Shown here: positions 17,911 through 26,497 of the stretch, one piece after another
Layout: each line of letters begins with the position of its first letter
How positions within the stretch are numbered: the stretch's first letter is position 1
Origin: an uncultured Prevotellaceae bacterium
GTDB lineage: Bacteria; Bacteroidota; Bacteroidia; Bacteroidales; Muribaculaceae
DNA: 54,974 bases
Direction of reading: 5' to 3'
NCBI GenBank assembly: GCA_900317835.1
Contig: ONIL01000017.1
Span: 1 to 54,974, forward strand
Notes under the pieces: generated by a model
The model's database searches: none
What the model was told of the DNA's origin: nothing
The model's input: the letters and a program-made list of their open reading frames with translations, nothing else
Position numbers and translations under genes: made by a program

Positions 17911-18938
17911 GGCTTTTCAAATGTCAACGTGACGCCATCGGGGGCCACATTCAGAACTGCCGGGCAGCCCTCAATCATCGGGTAATTCCAATCCTCGTCA
18001 TGGCTGGCGGGGAAGTCATAGCACACGGGAATGTCATAGCCATTGAGGGTTTCGCTCAGCATCTGGTTCATGTCATAGTCATCTTGCGGCTCATACTCGG
18101 TGAAACGGCCCACAATGATGCCCTTGACCTTATCGAGGACACCCTTGAGGCGCAATTGCTGCAACATGCTGTTGACGCGGGGCATGCTCTCGCTCACGTC
18201 CTCAAAGAAGAGGATGATGTCCCGTCCAATGATGTTCTCACGGTCCAGGAAGTCCCACTGGCGGCTGCCACCGATGTTAGTAAACACTGCCATATTGCCA
18301 CCAATAACGATGCCATGAGCAATGCCTAGCTTATTGAGCGGATGGGCAGGAACTGTGTAGCTGGGCAAATGGCCCATCAGCACATCACGCAGCATCTGGT
18401 TGATGACATCGTTAGCGCCACGGCTTCCCAGGGCACCGCCCATGTTAGCATGCAGACTCATCACGCCGCTGCACACCATCGCACTGTGCAAGGCCGTGAT
18501 GTCGCTATAACCCACAATCCACTTGGGATTGTTCCTGAACTCACGATGGGTCATCGGGTCGAGCAGCATCGATGAGCCATAGCCCCCGCGTGTGCACACG
18601 ATGGCCTTGATACTGGGATCTTCAAGTGCCCATCGCAAATCGGCGCAACGCTCCTCGATGGTACCAGCATAGGAATGGCACTTAGCAAGCACATGATTAC
18701 CGATAACGGGCTCGAAACCCCATTCCCGCAACGTGGCAGCAGCCTTCTCGGGATTGTCGTCGCCTGGCGTGCTGGCCGGTGAAATGATCGCAATTTTGTC
18801 GCCCGGCTTGAGCGCTTGGGGCATCATCAGCGGTTTTGCCATTTTAGTTGTACGTATTACCCTGGGTGCCTTGTCGCTGCCCATGACAGTCATAGCCACA
18901 CACAAGGCCAGTGATAGTATAAACAATATCCGTTTCAT
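17907..18938 (-). CDS. ldcA: LD-carboxypeptidase (peptidase family S66, LdcA/MccF-like)
   Basis: The 343-residue protein has an N-terminal hydrophobic signal-like segment (MKRILFILSLALCVAMTVMG). The S66 core begins at ALKPGDKIAIISPAS. The nucleophile motif CTRGGYGSSMLLD holds the expected serine context, and NxGGSRQWDFLDRENIIGRDI and later Glu/His segments (FFEDV; ASHDEDW) supply catalytic partners. Family members cut the terminal D-Ala from tetrapeptide muropeptides, or cleave microcin C-like substrates. With the NagZ-like gene immediately upstream (4-nt overlap), a peptidoglycan role is the better reading. The signal sequence suggests a periplasmic enzyme, unlike cytoplasmic E. coli LdcA. 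Confidence 0.85.
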   Translation of the reverse strand: MKRILFILSLALCVAMTVMGSDKAPRVIRTTKMAKPLMMPQALKPGDKIAIISPASTPGDDNPEKAAATLREWGFEPVIGNHVLAKCHSYAGTIEERCADLRWALEDPSIKAIVCTRGGYGSSMLLDPMTHREFRNNPKWIVGYSDITALHSAMVCSGVMSLHANMGGALGSRGANDVINQMLRDVLMGHLPSYTVPAHPLNKLGIAHGIVIGGNMAVFTNIGGSRQWDFLDRENIIGRDIILFFEDVSESMPRVNSMLQQLRLKGVLDKVKGIIVGRFTEYEPQDDYDMNQMLSETLNGYDIPVCYDFPASHDEDWNYPMIEGCPAVLNVAPDGVTLTFEKP

Positions 18939-20053
18939 AAATTATTGTTGAATGATAGTTTCATGATTCGTTGTCTGGATTGCTGCAAGCGCTCCCAAGG
19001 GACGCGTCCTTGCTTGACTAAATTGACAATCATCTCCACGAGTTCAAAGGGCCGCTCGGGCTCATACCCCGTGTTGATGTTGTTGCCCACACAAATCAAG
19101 TCGGCACCTGCATTAATAGCGAGCTCTAACGCAGTTTCGACGCTGTAATTGTCAAGGATGGCCTGCATGTACAAGTCATCGGTCACGACTACGCCGTCAA
19201 ATCCCATCTTCCCTCGCAACAGGCCGTCGATGGTCTTCCTAGACAGCGTCGCGGGGTACTCGTCGTCGATGTTGCCGTTGAACAGATGGGCAGTCATCAC
19301 CAGGTCGGCCTTACCGGCATCAATGAGCAGGCTAAAAGGTTCCAGTTCTCGCGGTGTCCAGGCATTGGTGACGTCAACAAAGCCATAGTGCGAGTCGTCA
19401 ATGGCGTTGCCATGGCCCGGGAAGTGCTTGAGCGTGCACATGACGCCCTCGCGGCGGCACTCATCGATGAACCAGCCGGCATGACGGGCAATCACAGCCG
19501 CATCAGTCGAAAAACAGCGATTGAAATGGCCCACTGCGGCACAATCGTGGTTGAGCACATCGACTACAGGTGCCAGATTGACGTTCACCCCGGCCTCATG
19601 CATCTCGCGTGCGAGCCTTGAAGCATAATAACGGGTCGTGTCCTCGTTGTCCACTGTGCCCAGGTACTCGGCAGTGACTGTCGGCTGAAAGCCGTATTGC
19701 GGCTTGAGCCTTGCGACCCTGCCACCTTCCTGATCGGTGGCAATGAGCAAGGGATAGTCTGCCCACGCCTGTAGCTGGGAGGTCATGCGCGTCAAGCGCT
19801 CCTTGCTGGTGATGTTGCGGGAGCCCAGTGTGGCCTCGCCCGTCATGTCGATATCGAACAGCACAATGGCGCCTACCTTCAAGTCGCGGACATAACGGGC
19901 AGCGTCACAGTCCTCGGTCACGCTGTCGCCCTTGAAACCCACCATGAGCATTCCTGCGGCATAGCGCCGCAGCACCGAGTCGGGCGGCAATTGCGCATAA
20001 AGGCTATCGGCTGTCAACAGCACAATAGCCAGTATCCATAATATCCTTTTCAT
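18935..20053 (-). CDS. Glycoside hydrolase family 3 beta-N-acetylhexosaminidase (NagZ-like)
   Basis: About 372 residues from MKRILWILAIVLLTADSLYAQ, a clear signal peptide; an ATG 15 nt upstream is possible. The GH3 landmarks are ATDQEGGRVARLKP, the NagZ-type signature CTLKHFPGHGNAIDDSHYGF with the His/Asp dyad loop, and GFDGVVVTDDLYMQAI with the nucleophile Asp. The reaction is removal of N-acetylglucosamine from muropeptides or related glycans. Because of the signal peptide it should act in the periplasm. Its stop overlaps the ldcA start (ATGA), giving a three-gene peptidoglycan-turnover operon. Confidence 0.9.
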   Translation of the reverse strand: MKRILWILAIVLLTADSLYAQLPPDSVLRRYAAGMLMVGFKGDSVTEDCDAARYVRDLKVGAIVLFDIDMTGEATLGSRNITSKERLTRMTSQLQAWADYPLLIATDQEGGRVARLKPQYGFQPTVTAEYLGTVDNEDTTRYYASRLAREMHEAGVNVNLAPVVDVLNHDCAAVGHFNRCFSTDAAVIARHAGWFIDECRREGVMCTLKHFPGHGNAIDDSHYGFVDVTNAWTPRELEPFSLLIDAGKADLVMTAHLFNGNIDDEYPATLSRKTIDGLLRGKMGFDGVVVTDDLYMQAILDNYSVETALELAINAGADLICVGNNINTGYEPERPFELVEMIVNLVKQGRVPWERLQQSRQRIMKLSFNNNL

Positions 20054-20082
20054 TGATATCGGCTTCATTCAAAAAAGAAGAC

Positions 20083-20110
20083 AACAAATACAACAAATAT
20101 TGTATTTATT
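20083..20110 (-). terminator. AT-rich hairpin with U-tract after the beta-flower gene
   Basis: AACAAATACAA (20083-20093) pairs with TTGTATTTATT (20100-20110) with one mismatch. On the minus strand it is followed by TTCTTTTTT (20071-20079), as expected for an intrinsic terminator of the gene at 20135-20566. The sequence resembles the inverted repeat at 13116-13172. Confidence 0.55.
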
Positions 20111-20134
20111 GTTTTCCTTTAGTTGATTTTGTCG

Positions 20135-20566
20135 TTATTTGTCAAAGAAATGGAAGAAATAGTAGCATGCAATCCAGTCAACACGCACACCGCGGGCAAA
20201 GCCGATGGTATTTTTCTCGGCATCAGTCACCTTGCCATCAGTGATGTTGATGTTACCCAGCAAGACGCTCTCGCCATCACGCACGGTGCCATCGGTGTTG
20301 ATGTAACCGATACGGTTGCCCTCGGTGTCAAAGATTTCCAGCTGCTTGATCAAGCCCACAGCCGTGCCACTGACATTGCGCACCGTGCCATCGGCGTCAA
20401 ACGAGCCTGCCGAGCGCCCACTGGCATCCCTGACAACGCCATTGCCATTGATGCGGCCGATGCTGTTGAAGTCGGCATCGCGCAACACCTGTGCGCTCAC
20501 GCTCGTGGCCATCATGCCAGCCATTGCCAGCACCAGGGCCGTGATGTATAATCTAAACTTTTTCAT
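20135..20566 (-). CDS. Secreted beta-flower-like repeat protein
   Basis: The 143-residue protein has a signal peptide (cleavage near SVSAQ) and a series of short repeats of the form (I/A)G.I..DGTVRD..G: IGRINGNGVVRDASG, AGSFDADGTVRNVSG, IGYINTDGTVRDGES, IGFARG. This pattern fits small 'beta-flower' repeat proteins of Bacteroidota, whose role is unknown. The start ATG is supported by a perfect AGGAGG eight nucleotides upstream (20575-20580 on the minus strand), which is rare in this phylum and suggests strong or unusual translation. Confidence 0.75.
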   Translation of the reverse strand: MKKFRLYITALVLAMAGMMATSVSAQVLRDADFNSIGRINGNGVVRDASGRSAGSFDADGTVRNVSGTAVGLIKQLEIFDTEGNRIGYINTDGTVRDGESVLLGNINITDGKVTDAEKNTIGFARGVRVDWIACYYFFHFFDK

Positions 20567-20616
20567 TGTCGTATCCTCCTGATTTTAATTGTAACCATTA
20601 GACTTGGAATAAGCCA

Positions 20617-20624
20617 CAAAGTTA
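20617..20624 (-). promoter_or_regulatory. -7 element of the beta-flower gene
   Basis: On the minus strand TAACTTTG matches TAnnTTTG, about 50 nt before the start codon. A TTTG at 20647-20650 lies 22 nt away. Confidence 0.45.
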
Positions 20625-20696
20625 AATCAAATTTTTCAAATTCCCGCAAAAACTTCACGACATCTGTAGCATTTGCATCATCCGTTCCCTGTAGGG

Positions 20697-20756
20697 CCAC
20701 ATTCACTGAATGGTGATGATGGGAGCATGGAACTGTTAATAAAGGAGTGAATGTGG
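20697..20756. other. Divergent intergenic region with an 11-bp inverted repeat
   Basis: The gap between the beta-flower gene and the DUF2723 gene (20567-20880) holds a perfect 11-bp inverted repeat, CCACATTCACT (20697-20707) and AGTGAATGTGG (20746-20756), with a 38-nt loop. It also holds a TAATTTTG at 20810-20817 without a well-spaced -33 partner. No gene is visible here. The repeat could be a regulator site or an RNA stem. Confidence 0.45.
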
Positions 20757-20880
20757 TTAATTTTGGTCAATTTCGAGGCATGAAGTGGGCTGTTTTGAAA
20801 TATTATGAGTAATTTTGTCGTTTGCAAAATTGAAACAACTAAAAAACCAAATAAAACAAAACTTTTTTCAAGAAAAGACG

Positions 20881-23800
20881 ATGAAGAAGTACAACCTCAT
20901 CAACAATGCGCTGGGATGGCTCATCTTTGTGGTGGCGGCGGCAACCTACCTGCTGACCATCGAGCCGACAGCCAGCTTCTGGGACTGCCCGGAATTTATC
21001 GCTCAAGGTTTTAAGACTGAAATCGGCCACCCGCCCGGCAACCCGATCTTTATCCTTGCCGCTAACTTTGCGAGCAAGTTTGCTGGTGGCGACGTGATGG
21101 CCGTGGCCAAATGTGTGAACGCGATGTCGGCGATCTTCAGTGCGCTGACGATCCTGTTGCTCTTCTGGTCCATCACCCATCTGGTGAAGAAACTCGTCGT
21201 CAAGGACGGCGAGGAGGACAAGATGAGCCTTTCCCAATACCTGGTGGTGATGGGTAGCGGCATCTGTGGAGCACTGGCCTATACATGGAGCGACACCTTC
21301 TGGTTCAGTGCTGTTGAGGCCGAGGTATATGCCTTCTCATCGTTCTGCACTGCGCTGGTATTCTGGCTCATTCTCAAGTGGGAGAACCGTGTCAATGAAG
21401 AAGGTAGCGACCGATGGATCATCTTGATAGCCTACGTGTTAGGCGTCTCGCTGGGCGTGCACCTGCTGAACTTGCTGTGCATCCCCGCTATCGCGCTGAT
21501 TTTCTATTACCGCCAGTGCCGCCTCAAGGGTGTGAACTCGTCGGTGAAGGGTTCATTGCTCACGCTTGCGGTGTCGTTTGTCATCGTGGGCCTGATTTTG
21601 TACGGCCTAGAGCCTGGCTTTGTGGAGTGGGGACAGAAGTTTGACCTGTTCTTCGTCAACACACTGGGCATGTCATTCAACTCGGGCGTGTTGGCCTATG
21701 CCATCCTGCTGATTGCCGTGCTGGCATGGTCACTGTGGGAGCTGTACAGCAACAAGAGCGACCTGCGCATCAAGCTGTCGTTTGCCCTCTCCATCCTGCT
21801 TTCAGGCATGTTATTGATGGGCGAAAGCATGTTGATTCCCCTGGTGCTGCTCATAGCCTTGTGTGTCTATTTGTTCCGCTTCTGCAAGCGTATTCCCGTT
21901 CGCGTGTTCACCAATATCGTGGCAAGCATCCTGGTGATTTTCATCGGCTTCAGCTGCTATGCGCTGATCCTTATCCGCAGCTCGCAGAACACGCCACTTG
22001 ACGAGAATTCACCGAACAACACCTTTGCCCTTGCCAAGTATCTGAGCCGTGAGCAGTATGGCGAGACGCCGCTGCTGTATGGCCGCACACTGTACAGTGA
22101 CATCATGTATCAGGAAGCCGGTAACGGTACCGTTTCACCCGCTACCAAGGACGGCCCGATGCAGTATGCCCCTGAAGTGAAGATTTCTCCCGACCAACCC
22201 GACCGCTACAAGGAACTTGGCTATAAGAAGATCTACCGTTACAGCCCCGAGCAGAATATGCTCTTCCCGCGCATCCACGATGAGAAGCGCGCCAATGAGT
22301 ATATCGAGTGGCTCGGCATGCAGGGAACCCAAGTGCAGGCCACCACGCGCCTAGATCAAGAAGGCAACCCTGCTGGTACTGAGACCAAGCTGAAACCCAC
22401 CATGATGGAGAACTTGCGCTTTTTTGTGGACTACCAGTTGAATTACATGTACTGGCGCTACTTCATGTGGAACTTTGCCGGTCGCCAGAACGACCTTCAG
22501 GGTATGGGCGAAATCACCCACGGCAACTGGATTTCGGGCTACTCGTTCATCGACAACCCGCGCCTGGGCGACCAAAACCTGCTGCCCGATGACTTGGGCA
22601 AGGGCAATAAGGGTCACAACGTGTTCTATATGCTGCCGCTGCTCATGGGTATCATCGGATTGCTGTGGCAAGCCTACCGCGGCCGTCGCGGCATCGAGCA
22701 GTTCTGGGTCATCTTCTTCCTGTTCTTCATGACAGGCATCGCCATCGTGCTGTACCTGAACCAGACGCCTAGCCAGCCCCGTGAGCGTGACTATGCTTAT
22801 GCCGGTTCATTCTATGCCTACAGCATCTGGATTGGCATGGGCGTTGCCGGACTGTGGAGCCTCGTGATGTGGTTCCTCAAGAGGGGTGACAAGAAGAAAG
22901 CCAAGGGCGAAGCTGCCGTTGAAACCAGCCGTCACAATGGTGTTGCTACCGCTGTAGCTGCCTGCGCTGCACTTGTGGGCCTGATCATCCCCTTGCAGAT
23001 GGTAAGCCAGACGTGGGATGACCACGATCGCAGTGGCCGCACGGCAGCGCGCGACTTTGGCCGCAACTACCTGTCGAGTGTGGGCCCCAACGGTGTGATC
23101 TTCTGCAACGGTGACAATGACACCTTCCCGCTGTGGTATCTCCAGGAAGTTGAGGGCTACCGTACCGATGTGCGTGCCGTCAACCTGAGCTACCTGGCCA
23201 CCGACTGGTACATCAGCCAGATGCAGCGTGCAGCCTATGAGTCGACTCCACTGCCCATGCTGGCCGACAAGGAGACATACGCCTATGATGATCATCAGTT
23301 CAACTACTTCATCCAGCCCGACCAAACGCCCACCGAGGCGCTCAAGTCCTTGGCGTTCACCTACGGTCCCGAGAACAAGAACAATCCATACGACATCAAC
23401 GAGATACGCTACTCCAACATCTATATTCCCGTCGATGCCGACCAAGCCATCAAGGCTGGTGTGGTCAAGGAGGAACAGCGTGGCATGATCCAGGAGACCA
23501 TCAACCTTGACCTGCAACGTCTGGGATCAGGCATGAGCGCAAGCCAGTTGATGTCACTGGATATTATTGCCAGCAGTATCGCTCAAGGCTGGAACCGTCC
23601 CTGCTACTTCGCCATGACGGTGCCCAGCAATTATTACCTGGGTCTGGATCCCTACTTGCGTCTCACGGGTCTCACCTATCAAGTGACTCCCATCGTCAGC
23701 GACACACATCGAGGTGACATGGGCGTCTCGAGTGATATCATGTATGACAACGTGGTGAACAAGTTCCTGTGGGGCGGTCTTGACAAGGCAACGCCCAACT

Positions 23801-24450
23801 CGATCTACCTCGACGAGACAGTGAGCCGCATGGTCACCACCATGCGCAGCGCACTCATCGACCTGGCCAGCAGTCTGAGCAACGAGGGTACACTTGCCAT
23901 GGATGGAGAACAGCCCATTCCCGCCGGCATGACCAAGGAGGCCTATGCCACCGACCGCTACAAGAAGGCGCGCACTATTCTTGACCTGATGATGGAGAAA
24001 CTGCCTATCAACGTCTGCCCGTTCACTGTTCAGATGGGTGAACAAGTTGCCCGCGTTTATTACAACCTGGGTATGATCAGTGGTGACAGCACCTGCGTCG
24101 AGAAGGGTAACAAGATTCTGGAGAACGAAATCATGCGCTATGCCGGCTACCTGCTCTACTACCAGTCGCTGTCTCCGTCGCTGTATGAGCGCCTGACGAG
24201 TATGGATAAGTATGTCGATCAGCAGTACATGCTCAACATGCTTGCTGACTATGGTGAGCAGTGTGGCGACCAGAAGTATCAGGAAATGGCCCAGAAACTC
24301 GTCCAAGCTGGCGTGAACATGGATCGCCTGCAATCCTATCAGCAGGCCTATGAACGCGCGATGAACCAGCGGATGCAGGCCCGCATGAGTGAGGCTGAAC
24401 CTGAGTCCGAGGAGGGTTCTGCCGACCTAAATGAGATCTTGGGCAACTGA
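20881..24450 (+). CDS. DUF2723/TMEM260-like membrane protein (putative protein O-glycosyltransferase)
   Basis: About 1189 residues from ATG 20881 (MKKYNLINNALGWL); an upstream TTG reading lacks support. The N-terminal motif TIEPTASFWDCPEFI followed by GHPPGNPIF is the DUF2723 hallmark and resembles the acidic first loop of GT-C glycosyltransferases. About 12-14 membrane helices follow in the first ~700 residues (TPSQPRERDYAYAGSFYAY near residue 640). A soluble C-terminal region includes NGDNDTFPLWYLQEVEGYRTDVRAVNLS and TPR-like helices. The eukaryotic relative TMEM260 is a protein O-mannosyltransferase. By homology this may glycosylate exported proteins with a lipid-linked donor. That activity is inference. 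Confidence 0.85.
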   Translation: MKKYNLINNALGWLIFVVAAATYLLTIEPTASFWDCPEFIAQGFKTEIGHPPGNPIFILAANFASKFAGGDVMAVAKCVNAMSAIFSALTILLLFWSITHLVKKLVVKDGEEDKMSLSQYLVVMGSGICGALAYTWSDTFWFSAVEAEVYAFSSFCTALVFWLILKWENRVNEEGSDRWIILIAYVLGVSLGVHLLNLLCIPAIALIFYYRQCRLKGVNSSVKGSLLTLAVSFVIVGLILYGLEPGFVEWGQKFDLFFVNTLGMSFNSGVLAYAILLIAVLAWSLWELYSNKSDLRIKLSFALSILLSGMLLMGESMLIPLVLLIALCVYLFRFCKRIPVRVFTNIVASILVIFIGFSCYALILIRSSQNTPLDENSPNNTFALAKYLSREQYGETPLLYGRTLYSDIMYQEAGNGTVSPATKDGPMQYAPEVKISPDQPDRYKELGYKKIYRYSPEQNMLFPRIHDEKRANEYIEWLGMQGTQVQATTRLDQEGNPAGTETKLKPTMMENLRFFVDYQLNYMYWRYFMWNFAGRQNDLQGMGEITHGNWISGYSFIDNPRLGDQNLLPDDLGKGNKGHNVFYMLPLLMGIIGLLWQAYRGRRGIEQFWVIFFLFFMTGIAIVLYLNQTPSQPRERDYAYAGSFYAYSIWIGMGVAGLWSLVMWFLKRGDKKKAKGEAAVETSRHNGVATAVAACAALVGLIIPLQMVSQTWDDHDRSGRTAARDFGRNYLSSVGPNGVIFCNGDNDTFPLWYLQEVEGYRTDVRAVNLSYLATDWYISQMQRAAYESTPLPMLADKETYAYDDHQFNYFIQPDQTPTEALKSLAFTYGPENKNNPYDINEIRYSNIYIPVDADQAIKAGVVKEEQRGMIQETINLDLQRLGSGMSASQLMSLDIIASSIAQGWNRPCYFAMTVPSNYYLGLDPYLRLTGLTYQVTPIVSDTHRGDMGVSSDIMYDNVVNKFLWGGLDKATPNSIYLDETVSRMVTTMRSALIDLASSLSNEGTLAMDGEQPIPAGMTKEAYATDRYKKARTILDLMMEKLPINVCPFTVQMGEQVARVYYNLGMISGDSTCVEKGNKILENEIMRYAGYLLYYQSLSPSLYERLTSMDKYVDQQYMLNMLADYGEQCGDQKYQEMAQKLVQAGVNMDRLQSYQQAYERAMNQRMQARMSEAEPESEEGSADLNEILGN

Positions 24451-24478
24451 TGTTCACAACTAAACAGGATTGACCATT

Positions 24479-25096
24479 GTGTTAGTTGAACGTCCGCCCC
24501 TGATTTACCGAATGATATTCCCCGAGACCGTGTGGCGCATCCACAAGCGCGACCACACGGTCTATTTGACGTTTGACGACGGTCCCATCCCCGAGGTCAC
24601 ACCATGGGTGCTCGACACGCTCGACCACTATGGCGTGAAAGCAACCTTCTTCATGGTGGGCGAGAATGTCGAACGACATCCCGAACTGCTTGAGGAAGTG
24701 CGACGCCGTGGGCACTCGGTGGGCAATCACACGATGAGCCACCTGCAAGGAGCCCACGTAGGCACCAAGCACTACCTGCACAACGTCTTCCGCGCCAATG
24801 AACTGATCGGCAGCACGCTGTTCCGCCCGCCGCACGGCCTGTTGCGGTGGAGGCAGTCTAAGGTGCTGCGTTCGCGGTTCGCCATCATCATGTATGACCT
24901 GGTGACGCGTGACTACAGCCGCAAACTCACCGGTGAACAGGTGCTCGCCAACGTCAAGCGGTATGCCCGCAACGGGTCGATTATCGTCTTCCATGACTCG
25001 CTCAAGGCCGAGAAGAACATGAAATTTGCCTTGCCGCGCGCCATCGAGTGGCTGCAAAGCCAAGGCTATAAGTTTGATGCCATCCCCGAACTGTAA
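24479..25096 (+). CDS. Polysaccharide deacetylase (NodB domain)
   Basis: About 205 residues. I prefer GTG 24479 (LVERPPLIYRM) because AGGA lies 9 nt upstream; a TTG at 24470 is possible. The NodB motifs are complete: TFDDGP (metal and catalytic Asp), the metal-binding HxxxH (NHTMSH), FRPPHG, and the C-terminal VFHDS. The reaction is metal-dependent N- or O-deacetylation of a glycan such as peptidoglycan or a polysaccharide. No signal peptide is visible. It follows the DUF2723 gene by 28 nt and overlaps queG. Confidence 0.88.
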   Translation: MLVERPPLIYRMIFPETVWRIHKRDHTVYLTFDDGPIPEVTPWVLDTLDHYGVKATFFMVGENVERHPELLEEVRRRGHSVGNHTMSHLQGAHVGTKHYLHNVFRANELIGSTLFRPPHGLLRWRQSKVLRSRFAIIMYDLVTRDYSRKLTGEQVLANVKRYARNGSIIVFHDSLKAEKNMKFALPRAIEWLQSQGYKFDAIPEL

Positions 25097-26021
25097 TATA
25101 GCAGAACAAATCAAATCCCAGGCCGCTGACCTGGGATTTGATGCCTGTGGCTTCGCTGCCGCCACGCCCGTCGATGATGAGGCAGTGGAACATTATGACC
25201 GCTGGATCGAACAGGGATATAATGGTTGCATGGCATGGGCAGCAGGGCATCGTGACCTGCGTTGTGACCCGTCGATGTTGCTCGAGGGTGCCAAAACCGT
25301 CATCTCGGTCGCTTTGAACTATTATCCCAAGCATTTTCAGCCCGCCGACGCTCCACGTGTTGCCTACTATGCCTACGGGCGCGACTATCATGAGGTCATG
25401 AGGGAAAAATTGGGCAAATTGGCCCATTTCATCGAACAAATCACCGATTGTGCCACCCGGCCATGCGTCGATTCGGCACCCATCCGCGAGCGCTATTGGG
25501 CGCAACGGGCGGGCATCGGATTCATCGGCAGGAACAACTGCCTGATTATTCCCGGCAGGGGATCATTTTTCTTCCTAGGCGAAATCGTCACCACGGCACA
25601 GTTGCCACCTGACGAGCCTTGCATGATGAGTTGCGGCGACTGCGGCAAGTGTGTCGAGGCATGCCCCACGGGAGCACTGCATGGTGGAACTGCAGCCGAC
25701 TGCAACCGATGTCTGTCCTGCCTGCTCATCGAGAACCACAACGAGACACTGCCCGAGTGGACACGAGAGGTCGTGGGAAATCGAGTCGTGGGATGCGACG
25801 AGTGTCAGTTGCACTGCCCGCACAACAGGCATTCGGAGCCCACCAGGATGGCAGATTTCTCGATGACCGAAGCGGTCATGTCATTGACGTGGGAGCGAAT
25901 CGAGGCGATGACCGCAGGTGACTTCCGACGCACGTTTGCCCACAGTGCCATTTCGCGTGTGCGACACAAGACACTGCGACGCAATGCCGCCCTGTGCGGC
26001 AATCATCTTGACAAAGACTAG
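25077..26021 (+). CDS. queG: Epoxyqueuosine reductase
   Basis: About 314 residues from ATG 25077, which overlaps the deacetylase stop by 20 nt; no better start is available nearby. The two 4Fe-4S clusters have their cysteines (CGDCGKCVEACPTGA; CNRCLSC with CDECQLHCPHN). The N-terminal corrinoid-binding domain shows DACGFA, LNYYP, YAYGRDYH and the catalytic-site string VDSAPIRERYWAQRAGIGFIGRN. It reduces epoxyqueuosine to queuosine in tRNA, the last step of Q biosynthesis. It ends 4 nt inside the convergent thioesterase gene. Confidence 0.93.
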   Translation: MPSPNCNIAEQIKSQAADLGFDACGFAAATPVDDEAVEHYDRWIEQGYNGCMAWAAGHRDLRCDPSMLLEGAKTVISVALNYYPKHFQPADAPRVAYYAYGRDYHEVMREKLGKLAHFIEQITDCATRPCVDSAPIRERYWAQRAGIGFIGRNNCLIIPGRGSFFFLGEIVTTAQLPPDEPCMMSCGDCGKCVEACPTGALHGGTAADCNRCLSCLLIENHNETLPEWTREVVGNRVVGCDECQLHCPHNRHSEPTRMADFSMTEAVMSLTWERIEAMTAGDFRRTFAHSAISRVRHKTLRRNAALCGNHLDKD

Positions 26022-26497
26022 CCTTGAGCCTCTTCCTCGGTCAAGCAAGCGGTGAAGCCCATCTCATGGGCTTTTTCTATTGGGAACATGCAATAGGTGG
26101 CGTCGCCCTCATCACACAGGTTGCCCTGGCTGTCGTGCAGGGTGACATGGACGGTGTAGTAGTTACGCACGTTGGTGGTCAATCGGCCACGCAGGGTAAT
26201 CAGCGGGTCGCGAGTTGAGACGGCACGACGGAATTTCACCTCCAGGCGCGAGGTAACACCGGCGGTCTGCAATCGGCGCGAGAGCACCCAGTTGGCGACC
26301 TCATCGATGAGCGTGCTGATGACGCCGCCGTGCAGTGTCTCAACCCAGCCGTCATAGTTGACGTTGGGAGACCAAGTGGCGACGATGTCCTCGCCGTCTT
26401 CCCAAAATTCAAGATGCAAGCCAATGGGATTGGTGGGGCTGCACCCAAAGCAGTTATAACCCTCTTTTTTCAAGTAGGGGTTGATGAGTTTCTTCAT
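26018..26497 (-). CDS. PaaI-type hotdog-fold acyl-CoA thioesterase
   Basis: The 159-residue protein has the hotdog core signature WVETLHGGVISTLIDEVANW (helix with the HGG motif and acidic residue) and the strand pair VKFRRAVSTRDPLITLRGRL. The N-terminal CFGCSPTNPIGLHLEFW is shared with many uncharacterised PaaI-like proteins of Bacteroidota. It would hydrolyse an acyl-CoA or similar thioester. Its start overlaps the transporter stop by 4 nt, so the two are cotranscribed. The substrate is unknown. Confidence 0.85.
   Translation of the reverse strand: MKKLINPYLKKEGYNCFGCSPTNPIGLHLEFWEDGEDIVATWSPNVNYDGWVETLHGGVISTLIDEVANWVLSRRLQTAGVTSRLEVKFRRAVSTRDPLITLRGRLTTNVRNYYTVHVTLHDSQGNLCDEGDATYCMFPIEKAHEMGFTACLTEEEAQG

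Noticed and set aside
17308-17985. Long open frame (225 codons) on the plus strand opposite the unknown membrane-anchored gene
   Set aside because: It is the antisense of a gene with signal-anchor and operon context. It has an unlikely composition and begins inside the terminator hairpin.
20815-20880. Extended N-terminus (TTG start) of the DUF2723 protein
   Set aside because: It overlaps a TAATTTTG promoter box, is Lys/Gln-rich and lacks similarity; the family normally starts at MKKYxLxNNxLGW.
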